From Chitinophaga pinensis (GTDB taxonomy: Bacteria; Bacteroidota; Bacteroidia; Flavobacteriales; Flavobacteriaceae), in contig CALPNL020000063.1 of the NCBI GenBank assembly GCA_943324925.2, forward strand, positions 1 to 9,624: a stretch of DNA of 9,624 bases, read 5' to 3'. The position numbers and the translations under genes were made by a program. Under the pieces are notes generated by a model. That model saw only the letters and a list, made by a program, of their open reading frames with translations. It made no database searches and had not been told where the DNA came from. Of the stretch, positions 1 through 7,363 are shown one piece after another (the first letter of the stretch is position 1; each line of letters starts with the position of its first letter).

Positions 1-1363
1 AATTAGTGCCGACCGACCTTCAGAAAAAATTGATATCGGGGATGGCCAAACGATTCGTCAAGAAAATGTATTTCAAAATCACTCTTTATACAATGCCAAT
101 TTAGTCGAGGGAGCTACGATTGAAAATGATCAAAAAATTACCCAAGCAATTCATTACTCAATAGCGAATAAAGGTCCTGTACACATTAATGCCCCATTTG
201 AAGAGCCGTTATATGAAACTATAAATGAACTTTCAATTAAGGTAAATACTTCTGCTGTTGCAAATGAAATTCCTGCCGTTGAATTGCAAAATGCGTCCAA
301 ATTCGCAACTATTTGGAATTCAACAAAAAAGAAATTAGTACTTGTTGGGGTGAACGATCCAAATTCAATTGATGCTTCAATTATTGATTTTTTGGCAAAT
401 GATCCTTCCGTAGTTGTGATGACCGAAACTACTTCTAATTTACATCATCCTAGTTTTATTAATAATATTGATACTATAATTACCCCTTTTTCATCCTCTG
501 AATTTGAAATTTTTCAACCAGAAATACTTATAACTTTTGGAGGAATGGTGGTTTCAAAAAGAATCAAAGCGGCTTTGCGTAAAAATCAACCAAAACACCA
601 TTGGCACATAGATACGCTCAGAGCCTATAATACTTATGGTTGTTTAACCGAGCATTTTCAAATTAATCCAAATGACTTTTTCAATCAATTTATTCCATTA
701 TTAAAACCCATTGAAAGTGACTATTTTGAACACTTTGAAACGATAAACCAACTTCGAAAAGTAAAAACAGCAACCTATTTATCTAAAATTCCTTTTAGTG
801 ATTTTAAAGTCTTTGAAAAAATAATTGAGAGTTTACCTATAAATTCACATTTGCAAGTAGGCAATAGCTCTGCTATTCGTTATGCTCAATTAATTGATAT
901 TCACCCTTCAATTGAAGTTTTTTGCAATAGGGGAACAAGCGGAATTGACGGAAGTACTTCTACAGCAATTGGTGCCGCTGTAGCCAATAATAAACCAACC
1001 ATTTTAATCACCGGAGATATCAGTTTCTTATACGATTCTAATGGATTGTGGAATAACTATATACCTAATAACTTCAAGATTATTTTGCTTAATAATGGAG
1101 GAGGAGGCATCTTTAGAATTTTACCTGGACATGATGAAACTCCCGTTTTTAATACCTTTTTTGAAACTTCTCATTGCTTAACGGCCGAAAAATTAGCCAG
1201 CATGTACAATTTTGATTATGCAATTGCAAGTGATGAACTCAGCTTAGAAGCGGGTATTGAGCAGCTTTATGCAAATAATAATAAACCCTTTATTTTAGAA
1301 GTTTTTACACCAACTCGTGAAAACGATAAAGTTTTACTACAGTTCTTCAAAGAGTTGGTATAA
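1..1363 (+). CDS. menD: MenD, SEPHCHC synthase (5'-truncated by window edge)
   Basis: 2-Succinyl-5-enolpyruvyl-6-hydroxy-3-cyclohexene-1-carboxylate synthase, a cytoplasmic ThDP- and Mg-dependent enzyme joining isochorismate and 2-oxoglutarate in menaquinone synthesis. The frame is open from base 2 to the TAA at 1361-1363 (453 codons). E. coli MenD has about 556 residues, so roughly 100 N-terminal residues, including the ThDP-activating Glu, lie outside the window. Visible hallmarks are the SADRP segment followed by GDGQTIRQ near the left edge (bases 5-61), GPVHINAPFEEPLY at 176-217, the ThDP/Mg motif beginning GDIS at 1013 and continuing to NNGGGGIF around 1091. A TTG at 284 could be mistaken for a start, but clear MenD sequence continues upstream of it. 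The gene converges on the M28 peptidase gene with 10 bp between stops and no visible terminator hairpin. The family call is firm. Confidence 0.96.
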   Translation, partial: ISADRPSEKIDIGDGQTIRQENVFQNHSLYNANLVEGATIENDQKITQAIHYSIANKGPVHINAPFEEPLYETINELSIKVNTSAVANEIPAVELQNASKFATIWNSTKKKLVLVGVNDPNSIDASIIDFLANDPSVVVMTETTSNLHHPSFINNIDTIITPFSSSEFEIFQPEILITFGGMVVSKRIKAALRKNQPKHHWHIDTLRAYNTYGCLTEHFQINPNDFFNQFIPLLKPIESDYFEHFETINQLRKVKTATYLSKIPFSDFKVFEKIIESLPINSHLQVGNSSAIRYAQLIDIHPSIEVFCNRGTSGIDGSTSTAIGAAVANNKPTILITGDISFLYDSNGLWNNYIPNNFKIILLNNGGGGIFRILPGHDETPVFNTFFETSHCLTAEKLASMYNFDYAIASDELSLEAGIEQLYANNNKPFILEVFTPTRENDKVLLQFFKELV

Positions 1364-1373
1364 CTTCATTTTT

Positions 1374-2726
1374 TTATTTGATTGGTATTGGGAAAACAGG
1401 CAAACTAGAATGCCCTAATTCATCTATAGATTGTACCGAAAAGAGATAATTATCTTTTGAATAGGGAATTTCTGCCTTGGTATCTTTAACAAAAATGGCT
1501 TTCTCCCAATGAGTAGCGGAAGTTTCTCTAATTAATATGGTATAGCCATAAACGGATTTTCCTTCGGGTTTATCCCAAACTAAAGTGGAGAAATTTGAAA
1601 GTTCTTTTACTTCAATTCCAACATTTATTGGTGCCTTCGGCGACCACGCTAGATTACTCAAAGTAGCTAAGTTGGAACAAGCTACTTTTTTTAGGTACTC
1701 AAAATCCATAAACTCAGGAAGATCTCCATATTGAATTCCATTTTCTTTTCTAACCGTTTGATGTTGGTGGTCAAAATTTTCATTCATTTCACAAAAGCGA
1801 ATGGCGGTAAATCCATTTTGACTAAATGGAGTATGATCGCCCCCGCGTAAAAAACGATCGTTTCTGTAAACTAACTTTATATCTAAATGATCTACATATT
1901 GATTGGTTACTGTTTTAATGTAACGCGCCAATTGTCTCGAAGGACTATCATTTTCTCTATTGTTTGCTTTTCGTACTTTAGCTTCAGCTTCCGTTTCTAG
2001 ATAAGGAATGGCTTCACTAAATACGCGAACTTGTCTGTTGTCTCTTAATTGAGTGCCACTGGACAAGCTATTTCCAATCATATCATTGTTAATCATAGCA
2101 ATTACATTCCATTGTTGTTCTTTGGCTTTATCGGCTAAATATTTTGCGCCGTACAAACCTTGTTCTTCTCCTACCACAGCTACAAATACTATTGTAAATG
2201 GAAATTCTCTTTTACTCATAATTCTCGCTAACTCCATCATTGCGGCAACTCCCGATCCGTCATCATTGGCCCCAGGAGCATCTATTGAACTGTCCATAAC
2301 ATCGGTGGCTCTGGAATCTAAGTGACCACTAATAATTAAAACCCGATTGTCAGTTGCATCAGTTCCTTTTAGAGTCGCCATCACATTTCCCAGTTGGCTG
2401 TCGTTTTTTATTCGTCTCCCATCGGCTTTAATAGTAAAATAATCAATAATAGAAGTTAATCTCCCATTGGAAGCCAAAGCATAATTGTCAAATTCTGATT
2501 TTACCCAGCGTTGTGCTGCTCCAATTCCTCGTGTGGAACTTTTGGTATCACTTAAAGTATGTCGAGTTCCAAAAGATACTAGTTTCTTTACTGTAGCTTC
2601 CATATTCTCCGATTTAACCTCGGTTATCATTTTTCTTATTTCGGGATCTTCCACCGCAATTTGACCAATGGCGGTATGAATTGTAAAAAGCAATAATAGG
2701 AAATTTAGGATAGGAGTTGGTTTCAT
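1374..2726 (-). CDS. Secreted M28-family zinc metallopeptidase (aminopeptidase-like)
   Basis: A 450-residue exported peptidase of family M28, expected to remove N-terminal residues from peptides using two zinc ions. Residues 1-21 form a signal peptide (hydrophobic ILNFLLLLFTI, probable cleavage near IGQ). The catalytic domain spans about 35-360. Its metal and catalytic residues can be placed: His135 and Asp137 in SGHLDSR, Asp155 in PGANDDGSG, Glu187/Glu188 in VVGEEQGLYGAKYLA, Asp215 in INNDMIG, and His298 in GGDHTPF. Residues 365-450 resemble a fibronectin type III-like beta module; no Por-type type IX sorting domain is evident at the C-terminus. The ATG at 2726 puts the signal peptide directly at the N-terminus, which supports this start. 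It is transcribed divergently from the S1-domain gene. Substrate preference cannot be read from the sequence. Confidence 0.93.
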   Translation of the reverse strand: MKPTPILNFLLLLFTIHTAIGQIAVEDPEIRKMITEVKSENMEATVKKLVSFGTRHTLSDTKSSTRGIGAAQRWVKSEFDNYALASNGRLTSIIDYFTIKADGRRIKNDSQLGNVMATLKGTDATDNRVLIISGHLDSRATDVMDSSIDAPGANDDGSGVAAMMELARIMSKREFPFTIVFVAVVGEEQGLYGAKYLADKAKEQQWNVIAMINNDMIGNSLSSGTQLRDNRQVRVFSEAIPYLETEAEAKVRKANNRENDSPSRQLARYIKTVTNQYVDHLDIKLVYRNDRFLRGGDHTPFSQNGFTAIRFCEMNENFDHQHQTVRKENGIQYGDLPEFMDFEYLKKVACSNLATLSNLAWSPKAPINVGIEVKELSNFSTLVWDKPEGKSVYGYTILIRETSATHWEKAIFVKDTKAEIPYSKDNYLFSVQSIDELGHSSLPVFPIPIK

Positions 2727-2769
2727 TTTGTTTTCTTGTTATTTACTAAAAAATAAAGTCGTTAAGAGT

Positions 2770-2777
2770 CAAATATA
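2770..2777 (-). promoter_or_regulatory. Candidate -7 element for the M28 peptidase gene
   Basis: Read on the minus strand the octamer is TATATTTG, an exact match to the Bacteroidota -7 consensus TAnnTTTG. It lies 43 bases upstream of the ATG at 2726, leaving room for a leader of about 35-40 nt. The best -33 candidate is a TTG on the minus strand at 2793-2795, only 15 bp further upstream, which is short, so the -33 assignment is weak. Confidence 0.5.
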
Positions 2778-2866
2778 CAAATTATTAATAATCAATTTTA
2801 GGAACAAAAATAAAAGCCACTAAAAAATCCAAAACTATAAATCCATTTCTATAGCTTTCAATTTTG

Positions 2867-2874
2867 TACCTTTG
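2867..2874 (+). promoter_or_regulatory. Candidate -7 element for the CvfB-like gene
   Basis: TACCTTTG matches the Bacteroidota -7 consensus TAnnTTTG exactly and lies 20 bases before the ATG at 2895, predicting a short leader of about 10-15 nt. No TTTG or TTG -33 element is visible at the usual distance (17-23 bp upstream). The downstream dioxygenase gene probably shares this promoter. Confidence 0.5.
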
Positions 2875-2894
2875 CCCATTAGAAAAGTAGAATA

Positions 2895-3746
2895 ATGATA
2901 GAAATAGGAAAATACAATACGCTCACCATATTAAGAGATACTAAAGTTGGTTTATTTTTAGGAAATCCACAAGAAGATCCTGAAGGGATAAACGACATAC
3001 TTTTACCCAATAAATACGTGCCCCATAATTTTGAAATTGGCGATGAATTAACGGTTTTTGTTTATTTAGATCATGAAGAACGACCAGTTTCTACTACTCT
3101 TGAACCCTACATTCTTTTAAATGAGTTTGCCCTTTTACGTGTTAATTATGTAAATCAAATTGGCGCTTTCATGGATTGGGGAATGGAAAAAGACATACTC
3201 GTTCCATTCAAAGAACAAGCTCGTCCAATGGAAAAAGGAAAACGCTATTTGGTTTATCTTTATATGGACGAAAAAACAAATCGATTAGTAGCCTCAAGCA
3301 AAACCAATCAATTTTTAAACAATGATCATTTAACAGTTGAAAAAGGGGAGGAAGTAGATTTGATTGTTTCTCATATCACAGAAATAGGAATCAACGTAAT
3401 CATAAATGAGCAACATAAAGGACTGATTTATAAAGATGAAGTTTATGATGATAGTATTCGTACTGGTGATCGTTTACGTGGTTATATAAAAACGATTCGT
3501 CCCGACAATAAAATAGACGTTGCCCTGCAAATCCAAGGCTACCAAAGTATTGAGCCAAATGCTCAATTAATATTAGAAGAATTAAAAGCCAGTAGAGGTT
3601 TTTTAAGATTAACCGATAATTCTCACCCTGAGGATATTAAAACGGTTTTAAAAATGAGCAAAAAAACGTTTAAAAAAGCAATTGGTGCGCTATATAGAGA
3701 AAAAGTAATTGAGATTAAAGAAGACGGAATTTACCTAGTACAATAA
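2895..3746 (+). CDS. CvfB/YitL-like S1 RNA-binding protein
   Basis: A 283-residue cytoplasmic protein of the CvfB family, built from tandem S1-type OB-fold RNA-binding domains and a C-terminal winged helix. Domains by residue: S1-like 1 at about 1-62 (opening IGKYNTLTILRDTKVGLFL), S1-like 2 at about 72-136 (VNYVNQIGAFMDWGMEKDIL), S1 3 at about 150-214 (VSHITEIGINVIIN), and the winged helix at 222-283 (MSKKTFKKAIGALYREKVI). Length fits the family, which is about 280-300 residues. In Staphylococcus the named member affects virulence-factor expression, but its RNA targets are not well defined, so only RNA binding is claimed here. The ATG at 2895 begins directly at the first domain. The next gene follows after 32 bp on the same strand with no terminator between, so the two are probably co-transcribed. 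Confidence 0.9.
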   Translation: MIEIGKYNTLTILRDTKVGLFLGNPQEDPEGINDILLPNKYVPHNFEIGDELTVFVYLDHEERPVSTTLEPYILLNEFALLRVNYVNQIGAFMDWGMEKDILVPFKEQARPMEKGKRYLVYLYMDEKTNRLVASSKTNQFLNNDHLTVEKGEEVDLIVSHITEIGINVIINEQHKGLIYKDEVYDDSIRTGDRLRGYIKTIRPDNKIDVALQIQGYQSIEPNAQLILEELKASRGFLRLTDNSHPEDIKTVLKMSKKTFKKAIGALYREKVIEIKEDGIYLVQ

Positions 3747-3778
3747 CATAGAATTGCTAAACACTTATTTTTTTTACC

Positions 3779-4612
3779 ATGTCATCAATGCATTCTTTCC
3801 ATAATTGGTCACAAGATTTAGCAGAAGTAGGCTACAAATCCCCTGTTTTATTTATTGGTCACGGATCTCCGATGAATGGAATTGAAGACAATGAATTCTC
3901 ACGAACTTGGACTAAATTTGGAAATGAAATTCCAAAACCTAAAGCAGTACTAGTAATTTCTGCACATTGGTTGACTTCTGGAACATATGTTACCGCAATG
4001 GAAAATCCGAAAACTATTCATGATTTTGGAGGTTTCCCTAAAGCTCTCTTTGATGTTGAATACCCTGCTAAAGGAAGCCCAGAGTTAGCACTTGCAACTT
4101 CAAAATTGATAACGACTACAGATGTTTATTTAGATCACGATTGGGGTTTGGATCATGGGACTTGGACTGTTGTTCGGCACATGTATCCTGATGCCGATAT
4201 TCCAGTTTTACAGTTAAGCATCGATTATAGTAAACCAGCTCAATACCACTTTGATTTAGCGAAACAATTAATATCCTTAAGAAATAAAGGAGTGTTAATT
4301 ATAGGAAGTGGAAACATGGTTCACAATTTAAGAATGATTGCTTGGGATAAATTACAAGACTCAGAATATGGTTTTGATTGGGCCATTGAAATGAACATTA
4401 TTTTTAAAGAAAAAATTGCAAATAGCGACTTTCGATCCTTAATTGATTATGATAAATTAGGTGCTTCAGCGAAATTGGCAATTCCAACGCCAGATCATTA
4501 TTATCCCTTAATTTATAGTATTGCATTACAAGAAAAACAAGACAAAATTAGTTTTTTTAATGATAAATTAGTGGGAGGCTCTTTAAATATGACTTCCGTA
4601 AAGTGGGGTTAG
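3779..4612 (+). CDS. ygiD: 4,5-DOPA extradiol dioxygenase-like LigB enzyme
   Basis: A 277-residue cytoplasmic enzyme of the LigB-type class III extradiol dioxygenase family, closest in pattern to E. coli YgiD and plant DODA, which open the ring of DOPA between carbons 4 and 5. Conserved histidines are His28 in LFIGHGSPMN, His63 in ISAHWLTSG, His126 in DWGLDHGTWTVV, His182 in SGNMVHNLR and His240 in PTPDHYYPL; several of these make up the metal site and active-site base of the family. The length matches YgiD (about 260-270) with a short N-terminal extension. ATGs at 3779 and 3788 are both possible starts and neither has a Shine-Dalgarno site. It lies 32 bp after the CvfB-like gene, and its TAG at 4610-4612 directly abuts the stop of the opposing gene. 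No betalain or aromatic pathway genes are nearby, so the physiological substrate is unknown. Confidence 0.9.
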   Translation: MSSMHSFHNWSQDLAEVGYKSPVLFIGHGSPMNGIEDNEFSRTWTKFGNEIPKPKAVLVISAHWLTSGTYVTAMENPKTIHDFGGFPKALFDVEYPAKGSPELALATSKLITTTDVYLDHDWGLDHGTWTVVRHMYPDADIPVLQLSIDYSKPAQYHFDLAKQLISLRNKGVLIIGSGNMVHNLRMIAWDKLQDSEYGFDWAIEMNIIFKEKIANSDFRSLIDYDKLGASAKLAIPTPDHYYPLIYSIALQEKQDKISFFNDKLVGGSLNMTSVKWG

Positions 4613-5047
4613 TTAACCTATGATTACAATTGTAGGATTGACCTTTAGGAGTTCTTCAAGAAAAATAGCTTCTTGATGAGGTGAAATATAAATATCGTCA
4701 AAACTATTATAATGAATTATAAGCCCCTTGGTATCTAATGCTGGTTTATAAGTTACAGGAACTATTAAACCAGAATGACGTTCTATTTTTCTAATGGAAT
4801 TAATAGAAATTTTTCCTCGAAAAGGTCCTGAATAAAAATACAATATTTCCTCTTTGATACTGTATTTTGTATCTAACAATATCCAAATTAGCATTGCAAT
4901 TATCCCCAACATAATACTATTGAAAATATAAATTGGGGGTGCTTCTGCTTCCGGCTTTTCAATGAATACAATTATTAGTAGCCCAATAGCAATTATCCAT
5001 AGTATGGAGCAATTAAATATACTTTTTGAAGAAATAAACGTTTTCAA
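4613..5047 (-). CDS. Small membrane protein with bacterial PH domain (bPH_4/DUF1200-like)
   Basis: A predicted inner-membrane protein of 144 residues if it starts at the TTG at 5047. Two hydrophobic helices lie at about residues 10-29 (SILWIIAIGLLIIVF) and 39-58 (FNSIMLGIIAMLIWILL). They are followed by a domain at about 60-136 with the bPH_4 pattern: YSI.EE.LYFYSGPF, then KISINSIRKIE, and near the end ISPHQEAIFLEEL. An ATG further upstream at 5119 would give 168 residues but would overlap the preceding gene by 71 nt in another frame. The TTG lies one base after that gene's stop and gives an N-terminus LKTFISSKS, which reads like a normal family start. The gene is third in a leftward unit after the TlpA-like and DUF6029 genes. 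Its function is unknown. Confidence 0.75.
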   Translation of the reverse strand: MKTFISSKSIFNCSILWIIAIGLLIIVFIEKPEAEAPPIYIFNSIMLGIIAMLIWILLDTKYSIKEEILYFYSGPFRGKISINSIRKIERHSGLIVPVTYKPALDTKGLIIHYNSFDDIYISPHQEAIFLEELLKVNPTIVIIG

Positions 5048-5048
5048 A

Positions 5049-6773
5049 TTAGAAAGATTTAGTAAGAGATAAAGTAATACCGCTACTTGGAGGAACAAAT
5101 CGACAAATACCACCTGCACAAACTAAACCACCGCGTTGTCTTCCATAGCTTAATGCAATTCTTGAACTCCCTTTGGTGTAAGCACTACCTAAATTGTAAA
5201 AATGAATCTTAAAATGATCGCTTACCTCATCAATCAAATTGGAATTTTTATCAAATCCATAATTATACATGTCAGAAACGTAAAACGACCAGTTTAAATT
5301 GTGATTGTATTCGACCATGAAAGCGGCCCAATTTTTTCTATCTGAATCTGCCCACATGTGTTCTGCTGCGACTTTTAAAGACTTTGTCGGGGTTAATTTG
5401 TAGGCTATTTCAGGTGCAACGATAAATGAGTTTACTTGAATATTCAGGGAAGCAGCTATCAATTTGTGATTATAAAATTGATTAATCACGACTATACTTC
5501 CCTGTAAATTGGAATTAAATTTTTTTGAAATTTCAAGATTGTAATCCGAAAAATATTTTTCCCCAGTTGCAAAAAAATCGGTTTTATAATCGGGTGGGAA
5601 TAAGGTGTAATTTCCTTTTAGATTAAACCAATTGGATGCATTAATAGCGATTTTTGTTCCGTATTTTCCGCCAAGCGCTGTGCCTTTTTTGAATTCGTAG
5701 AAAAAATCAATTTGTCCTCCGATTTCTCCTGCTTTAGCAATTCCATTATCGGAAACGATACTGACACTTTTTTGAGCTTGAAAAACATAAATATTTGCTA
5801 AATTAGAATGGTGTTGTTTGGTTAAACTAGGAACAAAATTCATCATTCGGTCATTATAGGCCAAACTGGTTTGTTCCGGTGAAAATACTTCAGGATTTCT
5901 TTCTGATAAAAAATTCATGTTTTCAATTCGTCTAAGTGAAACGTCTAAACCAACTCCTTTTTTAGAATAACCAAAATTGGTAAGTAGCGCACTTCCGGGC
6001 TTTATAAATGTATTGCTAACCGATATTGGATATAAAATAGCATCTTCTGCTTTATAATTGTACTCTGAATTTATATAAAAAGAGTCGTGGGTGTAATTAA
6101 ATCTCCCGGCATATGAATTGGTAAGTTCTTTAAAATTTGGATTAGCAATTGTTGTTTTTTCATCTCTACCTACATAAGAAAAACCAACAGATAAATCAGA
6201 ATTTTCCATTTTAAAAATCCCCGACAGATTAATATCAGAGTTAAATCCGTAAATGGTCCCTTTAGCCACATCAAAACCGGTTCGTTGATTTCCATATAAT
6301 CCAGTAAATGATAGATTATCTGAAGGGCGTAATATAATTTTTCCTCCACGAATAGCATTATTAATTCCTAACGAACGATCTTCCCAACTTCTTAATAATA
6401 AACCACTTCCAAATTGTTCGTAAAAGTAACCCGCAGTGACGTCTACCTTTTCAGTTTTATAATTTAAATAATAGGTTCCTAAATTGGTTTTTTCATATTT
6501 AGGATTAAAATTTAAAAGTGGTTTCGGAGCATAGGATTCTCCTTGAATACCTGCAGTCCATTTGCCATAATTGTAATTTAACAGCAAGTAATTGTTTGAT
6601 CTAATAGGTTGTTCAGGGTGATTGATTCCCCTTTCAACATCGTTCAAATACCACTGGGAATTAGATTCGAAACCTCCAAACCATCTGCCTTTAGCTTTTT
6701 CATTATTAGGAGTGGTCTGAGAAAACAGTGATATTGTACTACAAACAGCAATTATAAACAGGCACTTTTTCAT
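5049..6773 (-). CDS. DUF6029 family outer-membrane beta-barrel protein
   Basis: A 574-residue outer-membrane protein. Residues 1-19 form a signal peptide (KKCLFIIAVCSTISLFSQ). The rest alternates polar and aromatic residues in repeated short beta-strands (for example NYLLLNYNYGKWTAGIQGES and VDVTAGYFYEQFGSGLLLR) and ends in a C-terminal Phe, as expected for BAM-assembled barrels. It matches my recollection of the Bacteroidota DUF6029 family, whose function is not established. Only two cysteines remain after signal cleavage, Cys552 and Cys557 in GGLVCAGGICRFVP, in the last hairpin before the terminal strand; they could form a disulfide. The ATG at 6773 lies one base after the stop of the TlpA-like gene, so translation is probably coupled, and the next gene follows after one base as well. 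Confidence 0.85.
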   Translation of the reverse strand: MKKCLFIIAVCSTISLFSQTTPNNEKAKGRWFGGFESNSQWYLNDVERGINHPEQPIRSNNYLLLNYNYGKWTAGIQGESYAPKPLLNFNPKYEKTNLGTYYLNYKTEKVDVTAGYFYEQFGSGLLLRSWEDRSLGINNAIRGGKIILRPSDNLSFTGLYGNQRTGFDVAKGTIYGFNSDINLSGIFKMENSDLSVGFSYVGRDEKTTIANPNFKELTNSYAGRFNYTHDSFYINSEYNYKAEDAILYPISVSNTFIKPGSALLTNFGYSKKGVGLDVSLRRIENMNFLSERNPEVFSPEQTSLAYNDRMMNFVPSLTKQHHSNLANIYVFQAQKSVSIVSDNGIAKAGEIGGQIDFFYEFKKGTALGGKYGTKIAINASNWFNLKGNYTLFPPDYKTDFFATGEKYFSDYNLEISKKFNSNLQGSIVVINQFYNHKLIAASLNIQVNSFIVAPEIAYKLTPTKSLKVAAEHMWADSDRKNWAAFMVEYNHNLNWSFYVSDMYNYGFDKNSNLIDEVSDHFKIHFYNLGSAYTKGSSRIALSYGRQRGGLVCAGGICRFVPPSSGITLSLTKSF

Positions 6774-6774
6774 A

Positions 6775-7254
6775 TTATAAACTTTTTAATTTATCAAAAA
6801 ACTCGCTTTCGCCTCCCGGAGAATGACCATTTTGAACGTATACAATTTCATTGTTTTTGACTACAACTGTATAAGGGACATTTGCTATAGACAAACTTCT
6901 TTTGAACTCTTGATTGGTATCCAATAAAACGATGTATTCCCAACCTTTACCATTTACCATGGGTTTTACTCTTTTTTCAGTTCGTGAATCATCAACAGAA
7001 ACTGCAATTAATTCTATTTTTAATTTTTGTTTCCAATCTCCGTAAACGTCATTAATAGCATCTAATTCTTGAACACAAGGCGCACACCAAGTTGCCCAAA
7101 ATGAATAGACATAGAGTACGTCTTTTTTCTGAAAATCTAAATTAGTGTTTACTAATTCTCCTTTTAAATTTTTTAATTTGACATTTGGGAGTTGGTGTTG
7201 AGAGTAAACTAAGAAGTTTAATAAAATAAAAAGTAGAGATATTGTTTTTTTCAT
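6775..7254 (-). CDS. TlpA/ResA-like periplasmic thiol-disulfide protein
   Basis: A 159-residue exported thioredoxin-fold protein that would reduce, oxidise or relay disulfides outside the inner membrane. The start chosen is the ATG at 7254, giving a clean signal peptide (KKTISLLFILLNFLVYSQ). An ATG 30 bases upstream at 7284 would add MTIYYILLQI before the signal and lie inside the promoter region, so it is unlikely. The active site is Cys57 and Cys60 in FWATWCAPCVQEL, and the cis-proline is Pro127 in ANVPYTVVV; both are intact. There is no lipobox, so it is probably soluble in the periplasm. It is the first gene of a three-gene leftward unit and its stop is one base before the DUF6029 start. 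The client is unknown; the barrel encoded next to it is the obvious candidate by context only. Confidence 0.9.
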   Translation of the reverse strand: MKKTISLLFILLNFLVYSQHQLPNVKLKNLKGELVNTNLDFQKKDVLYVYSFWATWCAPCVQELDAINDVYGDWKQKLKIELIAVSVDDSRTEKRVKPMVNGKGWEYIVLLDTNQEFKRSLSIANVPYTVVVKNNEIVYVQNGHSPGGESEFFDKLKSL

Positions 7255-7282
7255 GATTTGTAGTAATATATAATATATTGTC

Positions 7283-7310
7283 AATGCAAATAAAGAATAA
7301 ATATTGCATT
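7283..7310. repeat. Short inverted repeat in the divergent promoter region
   Basis: AATGCAA at 7283-7289 is exactly complementary to TTGCATT at 7304-7310, with a 14-bp spacer. It sits between the two divergent genes and overlaps the leftward -7 candidate and the possible rightward -33 element. A dimeric regulator could bind here, but seven-base arms in such AT-rich sequence can arise by chance. Confidence 0.35.
7287..7294 (-). promoter_or_regulatory. Candidate -7 element for the TlpA-DUF6029-PH operon
   Basis: Read on the minus strand the octamer is TTTATTTG, one mismatch from TAnnTTTG, with its final G 33 bases from the ATG at 7254. An identical octamer faces the other way at 7328-7335. No convincing -33 TTG is visible at the right distance on this strand. 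Confidence 0.35.
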
Positions 7311-7335
7311 TATTTAAAAAAAATTAGTTTATTTG
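7304..7335 (+). promoter_or_regulatory. Candidate promoter for the Omp28-like lipoprotein gene
   Basis: TTTATTTG at 7328-7335 is one mismatch from the Bacteroidota -7 consensus TAnnTTTG. A TTG at 7304-7306 lies 21 bp upstream and could serve as the -33 element. The final G is 29 bases before the ATG at 7364, giving a short leader. The surrounding DNA is nearly all A and T, so chance matches are likely and the call is tentative. Confidence 0.4.
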
Positions 7336-7363
7336 TAATGTAAAATAATTTAAATATCTAAAT

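Noticed and set aside
284..310. TTG at 284 as the start of a separate 359-residue protein
   Set aside because: Typical MenD sequence (SADRP, GQTIRQ, GPVHINAPFEEPLY) continues upstream in the same frame to the window edge, so this is an internal codon of menD.
2053..2325. 90-codon open frame on the + strand inside the M28 peptidase gene
   Set aside because: It is fully antisense to a clear M28 catalytic domain, shows no recognisable domain, and is explained by the codon pattern of the real gene.
4606..4620. GGTTAGTTAACC as a bidirectional terminator
   Set aside because: Only about four base pairs with a four-base loop can form, and no T-tract follows on either strand.
6170..6358. 62-codon open frame on the minus strand inside the DUF6029 gene
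   Set aside because: It lies out of frame within a continuous barrel-coding frame and has no start-site context of its own.
6738..6773. Cys11 of the DUF6029 protein as a lipobox cysteine
   Set aside because: The residues before it (IAV) do not fit a lipobox, because the -1 position is Val, and a normal signal-peptide end (SLFSQ) follows. A barrel is not expected to be lipidated.
7255..7284. ATG at 7284 as start of the TlpA-like protein
   Set aside because: It would put ten residues ahead of a complete signal peptide and fall next to the probable promoter; the ATG at 7254 gives a standard export signal.
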